Shown here piece by piece: positions 58,133 through 64,000 of a stretch of DNA of 64,000 nucleotides (within the stretch, counting starts at the first letter, position 1; every line of letters starts with the position of its first letter). This stretch comes from Pelagibacteraceae bacterium AG-345-O09. Its GTDB lineage: Bacteria; Pseudomonadota; Alphaproteobacteria; Pelagibacterales; Pelagibacteraceae. Location: positions 1 through 64,000 of the forward strand of contig QCBC01000006.1 of the NCBI GenBank assembly GCA_003281725.1, written 5' to 3'. Position numbers and translations under genes: made by a program. The notes below the pieces were generated by a model. It searched no databases. It was not told where the DNA came from and saw nothing but the letters and a program-made list of their open reading frames with translations.

Positions 58133-58206
58133 TATCTTCCTTTTAATTGTTAACAATTTATAAAGATAAATTAAATCTAATTTTCTAAAAATTTTCAATA
58201 ACCAAT

Positions 58207-59064
58207 TTAACTTATTTTATGTAGATAGATTACAGAACTAATAACAATAATGCCTCCTATTACGAATAAGAATGACGGAACCTCTCCAAATATGAGAAAA
58301 CTTAGCAAAATACCAAAAATTGGAAACAAGGAATAGAAAGGAAAAATTTTACCTACTGTATAAAATTTATACAAATAGAACATTAATAGGTGTGCACATA
58401 AAGAAACAATAATTGCTTGGTATGAAATTAATATCCAAGACTCCATTTCAATTAGTCTGATGTTTCTAATTACCTCACCTTCTAATATTGAAGAAATAAA
58501 AATTAAGATAACAAAACCAAAAAGACCTGTGCTTACATTAATTAGACTGATACTTAAATCTTTTAATTGTCTAGAGTAAACTTGAGCTAACCCAAAAAAT
58601 AATGCCATTAAACTTGCAAATAATAAACCAAGAAAATTGTCAGTTAGTTTTGGATCAAAAAATATTATTAGAATCCCTAAAAAAGAAGTAAAAATTAATA
58701 TCCACTTTTTTCTACTGATGTTTTCATCAAGTATAAAAGCACTTGCAATTATACCAAATGGAATTGCTAATTGTGATCCTAGTATTATTGGAGAAATTAT
58801 AGAAGAATGGAATAATGATAAGTTCATAAATACGTAAACCATTACTCCCATAGATAATGAAAAGAATATTAAGGACTTATAATATTTTTTTTCTGGTAAC
58901 TTGAACTTCCAAAATGGAATTAAAATCAATAACACTAATGCCATACGCAGGGAAGCCATTAGTATTGGTGGTACCGAATTGTTTAAAGCCAATTTAGCTA
59001 CAGGAAAAGCACTACCATGTGCAGCCATTATAAAGAGTAAAATTAATAAATGTTTGATTGGCAA
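58207..59064 (-). CDS. EamA/DMT-family permease (TTG start at about 59064 preferred over 59199)
   Basis: 10-TM DMT pattern LLILLFIMAAHGSAFPVAKLAL; the track's N-terminal extension overlaps the ALDH coding sequence. Confidence 0.83.
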   Translation of the reverse strand: MPIKHLLILLFIMAAHGSAFPVAKLALNNSVPPILMASLRMALVLLILIPFWKFKLPEKKYYKSLIFFSLSMGVMVYVFMNLSLFHSSIISPIILGSQLAIPFGIIASAFILDENISRKKWILIFTSFLGILIIFFDPKLTDNFLGLLFASLMALFFGLAQVYSRQLKDLSISLINVSTGLFGFVILIFISSILEGEVIRNIRLIEMESWILISYQAIIVSLCAHLLMFYLYKFYTVGKIFPFYSLFPIFGILLSFLIFGEVPSFLFVIGGIIVISSVIYLHKIS

Positions 59065-59068
59065 ATCA

Positions 59069-60550
59069 TTAACCCATTGTGAAAGGATCAGACATTGGCT
59101 TATCAGAGGAGTTATACCAAGTTGTTTTAATTCTCGTATATTCTTTGATTGACTCGATACCCGCTTCTTTTCCATAGCCACTATCTTTAATTCCACCAAA
59201 AGGTGCCATTGGAGATATTAATCGATAAGTATTTATAAATACTATCCCAGCTCTTATTGCTTTTGAAACCCTAAGGCCTCTTGCAAAGTTAGATGTATAA
59301 ACTCCAGATGATAATCCATATTTGTTATCATTCATTTTTTTTATAACTTCTTCTTCTTCATCAAACTTCATAACGGATAATATTGGTCCGAACAATTCAT
59401 TCTCAGCTACTGGAAGGTTATGATTTTCACATTCAATAATTGTTGCAGGAAAATAATAACCTTTATTTGAAACAGAGGATCTCTCACCACCACATCTTAT
59501 TTTTCCACCTTGTTCAGTAGTTGCCTTAATATTTTTTTCTATATTTTCTAATTGTTTAAAACTATTCAAAGGTCCCATCTGAGTATCTTCTTCCATAGGT
59601 CCACCTAATTTTATTTTTTTTGCTTTAGTTATCAATTTGTCTAAAAATTCATTATAGATTTTAGATTGTAAATAGAGTCTTGATCCAGCAATACAACTTT
59701 GCCCACTAGCACCAAATATTCCTGCAGTAATTCCATTTAAAGCATTTTCTTGATCAGCATCATCAAACACTACGACAGGACTTTTTCCACCAAGTTCTAA
59801 ACTTACTTGTGATAAATTTTCAGCAGAATTTTTTACAATACGTTTGGCTGTTTCAGGGCCACCAGTGAATGCAATTCTTTCTACAAGATTATGTGTAGTC
59901 AGTGCTTTACCACATGGCTCTCCTAATCCAGTAATTATATTAATTACTCCTTTGGGTATTCCAGTTTTTTCTATTAATTTTGCAAATTCTAAAAGGGTTA
60001 CTGGTGCAAGTTCTGATGCTTTTATTACTACTGTATTACCCATAGCAAGTGCAGGAGCAAGCTTAACAGCAGTCAATAGCATTTGAGAATTCCAAGGAAT
60101 AATTGCTGCTACAACACCAATCGGTATCCTTGTTGTAGTGACTTGCATTTCAGGTTTATCAATTGGAATTACAGTCCCCTCAACTTTGTCAGCCAGTCCA
60201 GCAAAATAATCATAATATTCTGCAATATAATTAGCCTGGGTTTTTGTTTCTCTATAAATTTTTCCTGTATCTATAGTTTCTACTTTTCCTAGATGCTCTG
60301 CATTTTCTCTTAGTTGATCAGCAATTAATCTTAAGTATTTTGCTCTATCTCTCGGGTGAAGTATTGACCAACTATTTTCAAAAGCATTTTGTGCTGATTG
60401 AACAGCTCTATCTACATCTTTCTCATTGGCTTCAGGAACTGTTGCCCACACCTCATTGTTTTCTGGGTTAAGAGTTTGTATTTTTTTACCCGATGAGGAG
60501 TCTACCCACTCACCATTTATATACATTTTAAAATTTTGAATTTTTGGCAT
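59069..60550 (-). CDS. NAD(P)-dependent aldehyde dehydrogenase
   Basis: IPWNSQMLLTAVKLAPALAMGNTVVIKASELAP, LELGGKSPVVVFDDAD, GQSCIAGSRLYL catalytic Cys. Confidence 0.95.
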   Translation of the reverse strand: MPKIQNFKMYINGEWVDSSSGKKIQTLNPENNEVWATVPEANEKDVDRAVQSAQNAFENSWSILHPRDRAKYLRLIADQLRENAEHLGKVETIDTGKIYRETKTQANYIAEYYDYFAGLADKVEGTVIPIDKPEMQVTTTRIPIGVVAAIIPWNSQMLLTAVKLAPALAMGNTVVIKASELAPVTLLEFAKLIEKTGIPKGVINIITGLGEPCGKALTTHNLVERIAFTGGPETAKRIVKNSAENLSQVSLELGGKSPVVVFDDADQENALNGITAGIFGASGQSCIAGSRLYLQSKIYNEFLDKLITKAKKIKLGGPMEEDTQMGPLNSFKQLENIEKNIKATTEQGGKIRCGGERSSVSNKGYYFPATIIECENHNLPVAENELFGPILSVMKFDEEEEVIKKMNDNKYGLSSGVYTSNFARGLRVSKAIRAGIVFINTYRLISPMAPFGGIKDSGYGKEAGIESIKEYTRIKTTWYNSSDKPMSDPFTMG

Positions 60551-61333
60551 TTAATTATTAATAAAATTCTTGATGTTCATATTAACATCATCTGCACACT
60601 CTATACTACAAAGATGTTTTCCATTTTTAATTTCAATAAAAATTGAATTAGGTAGGTCTTTAGCTAATTCTTGAGACATTTTTGGAGTCGATCCAGGGTC
60701 ATTAGATCCAGTCATAATTAAAGTCTTTGAGGTAATATTTTTGATTATTAATGAATTATCGTTGTGATTAGCAAATAATTCGTAAGCTTTAAGAAAGTTT
60801 TTATGATCCTCGGGTTCCTTAGTTAGTATTTTCATAAACAAATCGTAAGTCGAAGTATTGTTTTCTATATAATTATCGCTAAACCATCTTTTAAGTGCTT
60901 GTTTTGATATTGGTTTATTTAGTTTAGCTTGATTATATCTATCTAAAACTAGTGCTCTTTCAGCTTCAGATCTTTTGTAAGTTGTCCCGATTAATATAAG
61001 CTTATTAACTTTATCTTGGTAATTTGAGGCAAAGTCTAAGGCTATTAGAGATCCAAGAGAAAACCCAACAAGATTAATCTTATCTACTTGAAGATTATTA
61101 AGTATTTCATCAAGTTGTTTCGAAAAATCATTGAGAGTTAACTTTTCTTTTTTGCAAGGTGTTTTTCCATGACCCAATAAATCATATGTAATTATAGAGA
61201 ATTCATTTAATTTACTAACTTGTGATTGCCACATTTGATGATCAAGGCCAACTCCATGAATAAAAACCAACGGAGTTGTTTTTTTTTTAAAAAAAAAATA
61301 GTGATTTTGATTTGAATCAAAATTATCAGACAT
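60551..61333 (-). CDS. Alpha/beta hydrolase
   Basis: FIHGVGLDHQMWQSQ oxyanion loop, LVGFSLGSLIAL nucleophile elbow, NGKHLCSIE catalytic His. Confidence 0.9.
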   Translation of the reverse strand: MSDNFDSNQNHYFFFKKKTTPLVFIHGVGLDHQMWQSQVSKLNEFSIITYDLLGHGKTPCKKEKLTLNDFSKQLDEILNNLQVDKINLVGFSLGSLIALDFASNYQDKVNKLILIGTTYKRSEAERALVLDRYNQAKLNKPISKQALKRWFSDNYIENNTSTYDLFMKILTKEPEDHKNFLKAYELFANHNDNSLIIKNITSKTLIMTGSNDPGSTPKMSQELAKDLPNSIFIEIKNGKHLCSIECADDVNMNIKNFINN

Positions 61334-61337
61334 TGAA

Positions 61338-61925
61338 TTATTTTAGGTCTAAACCCATTTCTTTCATATCTTGATAACGATCTCCAGTTCTAGCATGTGC
61401 TCTACCACTTGAAGCACCTCCAATTGCAATTACTATTTCATCATCAAATGGTGCATCATGAATTGTAAACTCATGAGTTAGATAATAAGGTCTTAAACCT
61501 GAGTCAGTTTTATGCATCATTGGTATGGATATTTTAGAGCCTGCTGGACCTCTAGTGTTTGTAAAACTTAAATAAGATGTTCCACCAACAGCATCTCTAA
61601 ATTTATTACCAAATCTTAAGGTATGAATGAATGCTGATGCATGTTCTATTTCACCGTTCAAGCCAACAGTTCCTGCTTTACCATAAGCCAAAATTTTTTC
61701 TGGTGATCCGATTTCTTTTATTAATTCTGGAACTAAAGCATCACCAAGTTTTGGAGCTAAATCTAAAATGATTGGTTTTAAATCTTCCACAAAACCTTTT
61801 CCAGCCCAAGGATTTTTAAACACAGCTGCTACTGATACTAATAAGACTGCTTTTTTAGCTTTCTTTCCACCCTCAATGAAAGTTTTATCAACAAACTTTG
61901 TAAACTTTCTAAGCTCTAAATCCAT
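61338..61925 (-). CDS. PF06684 (DUF1185, 'amino acid synthesis') family protein
   Basis: 195 aa; VSVAAVFKNPWAGKGFVEDL, GKAGTVGLNGEIEHASAFIHTLRFGNKFRDAVGG, DEIVIAIGGASSGRAHARTGDR. Confidence 0.82.
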   Translation of the reverse strand: MDLELRKFTKFVDKTFIEGGKKAKKAVLLVSVAAVFKNPWAGKGFVEDLKPIILDLAPKLGDALVPELIKEIGSPEKILAYGKAGTVGLNGEIEHASAFIHTLRFGNKFRDAVGGTSYLSFTNTRGPAGSKISIPMMHKTDSGLRPYYLTHEFTIHDAPFDDEIVIAIGGASSGRAHARTGDRYQDMKEMGLDLK

Positions 61926-63091
61926 TAACTTGCTTTTTCTATACTAGAAGAGTCTAAATTAATTTTTGGAATTACCTCGTCATTAAATAATTTGACGCTT
62001 CTCATACAAGCTTTATGATCTATACCGGGGAAGTTAGACCAAACTTGTAGATTTTGTAAATTTAATTCAGATTTTAATTCATTAATCTTATTAACAACAT
62101 ACTCAGGAGTACCAAATAATAAATTTCTTTTATGAAGAAAATCATAGTTTAGTAAATCCAATTTATGTTTTGTCTCAGGAAGTTCTTCGCCAGGATCCAT
62201 ATGATTTCCTAATCCTCTCCAATGACAAACCCATTTCATATAATTAATGATGTGTTCACCAGCCATTTTTTCTGCTTCTTCCATAGTTTCAGCAACAAAC
62301 ATATCCCTTACTAAAGATATACCTTCTCCTAATGGAACATCTCTATTTTCAGCCCTTGATTTTGCATCTCTATAAATTTCAAATCTTTTCTTTAAAGCTT
62401 TAACAGTTGGTATCCACATAATTGTATTTAAACCATTCTGTGCAGCCCACTCAATTGATCTAGCACCATCAACAACTTGCCAAATAGGAGGATGCGGTGA
62501 TTGTTTTGGTTTTGGAACGATACTTATTTTTTTTATTTCATTTGTCTTTGTATCTAAAAACTTTTCACTTGGCGGACTCATATCATGTTGCCAAACAAAG
62601 TTTGGTGAGGGATAAGTATAAAATTCACCTTGATGACTAAAAAACTCTTCTGTCCAAGCTTTTTTCATGATTGTTAAAGATTCTTCAAATAGTCTGAAAT
62701 TTTTAGCCTGGTCCTTGAGATCAGCTTCTTTATTCATATTTATTGCTTCTCTTCCATAGATTCCTCTACCAATACCAACATCAACTCTGCCACCTGATAA
62801 TTGATCTAGTAAAGCTATGTCTTCTGCTAATCTTATTGGATTATGAAATGTAATGACATTGCATGCTTGTCCAATTCTTATTTGTTTAGTTCTAGCTGCT
62901 GCATCAACACCCATCATTAAAGGATTTGTACAAGACTCCATTCCTTCATGATTAAAATGATGCTCAGTATACCAAATTGAGTCCCAATTATTTTCATCAC
63001 AAAAAGTTGTGATCTCTTTGGTTTCATTAAGTAGTTGATTATATGACTTGTGATTCCAATTTGTGGTGTTGCAAAAATATCCAAATTTCAT
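61925..63091 (-). CDS. LLM-class (bacterial luciferase-like) flavin-dependent oxidoreductase
   Basis: IRLAEDIALLDQLSGGRVDVGIGRGIYGREAINM, WYTEHHFNHEGM, PPIWQVVDGARSIEWAAQNGLN. Confidence 0.92.
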   Translation of the reverse strand: MKFGYFCNTTNWNHKSYNQLLNETKEITTFCDENNWDSIWYTEHHFNHEGMESCTNPLMMGVDAAARTKQIRIGQACNVITFHNPIRLAEDIALLDQLSGGRVDVGIGRGIYGREAINMNKEADLKDQAKNFRLFEESLTIMKKAWTEEFFSHQGEFYTYPSPNFVWQHDMSPPSEKFLDTKTNEIKKISIVPKPKQSPHPPIWQVVDGARSIEWAAQNGLNTIMWIPTVKALKKRFEIYRDAKSRAENRDVPLGEGISLVRDMFVAETMEEAEKMAGEHIINYMKWVCHWRGLGNHMDPGEELPETKHKLDLLNYDFLHKRNLLFGTPEYVVNKINELKSELNLQNLQVWSNFPGIDHKACMRSVKLFNDEVIPKINLDSSSIEKAS

Positions 63092-63231
63092 TCGAGCCTC
63101 CTTAAATAATTAAATCTAAGACGATCGATCCCACTTTCGTATTTTGTAAATATCGACGAGTTATGTATCGCTCAGCTAAGACTGTAATTTAACTAGACTA
63201 TTTAATCAATATATATTTAATCAGCAATTAA

Positions 63232-63975
63232 ATGAAACTAATTAAAATAGAACCAAAATTTATTGAAAAACATAACCCAAGGATAGGATTAATTACCTTA
63301 GCAAGCGATTTTAGGATTGAAAAAGATTTTAACAATATAATTTATGGTAAAGACATAGACTTATTTTGTAATAGAATTCAAAGTTATAATCCCTTAACAA
63401 ATGAAACATTAAAAAAAATGGCAGATGATATTCCTAAAGTTGTTAAGAATATCTTACCTGACCAAAAAATTGATTGTATAGCCTATGGATGTACTTCAGG
63501 AACAATTGCTGCAGGATATGCATCTATTTATGAAAAAGTTAATTCAACAAAACCAAATACAAAAGTCACAACACCAATTACATCTGCAATTAATGCATTA
63601 AAGGCACTTAAGATAAATAAATTATCTATATTCACACCTTATACAGATGAAATAAATCAGTCAGTAATTAATTATTTTCAAAAAGAAAATATAGAAATCA
63701 CTGGATTAACTTATTTTGATATAGCCTCAGATTTAGATATAGGAAAAGTTAATCCAGATCATTTATTTGATGTTTTAAGTAAAATAGATTTGTTAAATAG
63801 TGATGCATTGTTTATTTCTTGTACTGCGTTACCTGTGTTATCAATTATTAAAGATTTAGAAAAAAAAATGAATAAAATAGTTTTATCTAGCAATCAAACT
63901 TTAATATGGGACACACTCAAACAGATTGATTTTAAAAGTAAAGTTAAAGGCTACGGTGAATTATTTAATAATTAG
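63232..63975 (+). CDS. Asp/Glu racemase / maleate isomerase superfamily protein, EutA-like
   Basis: PRIGLITLASDFRIEKDF, YGCTSGTIAAG and ISCTALPVLS two-Cys motifs, SIFTPYTDEINQSVINYF. Confidence 0.75.
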   Translation: MKLIKIEPKFIEKHNPRIGLITLASDFRIEKDFNNIIYGKDIDLFCNRIQSYNPLTNETLKKMADDIPKVVKNILPDQKIDCIAYGCTSGTIAAGYASIYEKVNSTKPNTKVTTPITSAINALKALKINKLSIFTPYTDEINQSVINYFQKENIEITGLTYFDIASDLDIGKVNPDHLFDVLSKIDLLNSDALFISCTALPVLSIIKDLEKKMNKIVLSSNQTLIWDTLKQIDFKSKVKGYGELFNN

Positions 63976-63978
63976 ATT

Positions 63979-64000
63979 ATGAATTTTACAAGAGAAGAAT
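63979..64000 (+). CDS. Start of a further CDS truncated by the window (MNFTREE...)
   Basis: ATG 3 nt after the preceding stop; only 7 residues visible. Confidence 0.35.

Noticed and set aside
57729-58163. 144-aa plus-strand ORF
   Set aside because: Fully antisense to the convincing LIV binding-protein CDS (signal peptide plus conserved fold); Ala/Ser/Pro-rich composition is the mirror of that gene.

Overview
The window is a very AT-rich, densely packed bacterial chromosome segment. Gene content, tight gene spacing and a circularly permuted two-piece tmRNA point to an alphaproteobacterium, most likely SAR11/Pelagibacterales (inference). Positions 1-39.6 kb are mostly core housekeeping: glmM (5'-truncated by the window), thiD, purA, rpoH, rluD, tRNA-Arg(UCG), an ABC-2 exporter, tsaC/sua5, xseB, ispA, dxs, aroC, pdxH, ispB, a S49 peptidase, glyQS, ppdK, thyX, apbC/mrp, hflKC, degP, miaA, ilvBHC, leuA and mreBCD-mrdA-rodA. 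From about 39.7 kb to the end the window becomes accessory transport and catabolism. It carries a dadA/EamA/hydroxyacid-dehydrogenase/HDAC-like cassette, msrB/grxC/LysE, a complete LIV-type ABC importer followed by azlCD, a CsiD/GlaH-type oxygenase with a ProC-like reductase, a second LIV-type importer core, and a convergent six-gene operon (LLM flavin oxidoreductase, PF06684-type protein, alpha/beta hydrolase, aldehyde dehydrogenase, EamA permease, LIV-type binding protein). A EutA-like Asp/Glu racemase-family gene is divergent from that operon. The best candidate for an undescribed system is the 52.9-64 kb import-plus-catabolism locus. Other items worth checking are the permuted tmRNA with predicted tag ANESYAIAA, an A9 frameshift at the msrB start, a 23-aa membrane peptide gene missing from the ORF track, back-to-back promoters at ispB/sppA, a 14-bp perfect palindrome upstream of the LIV binding protein, and three A13 tracts in glmM. 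All product calls come from reading protein motifs; no database search was run.
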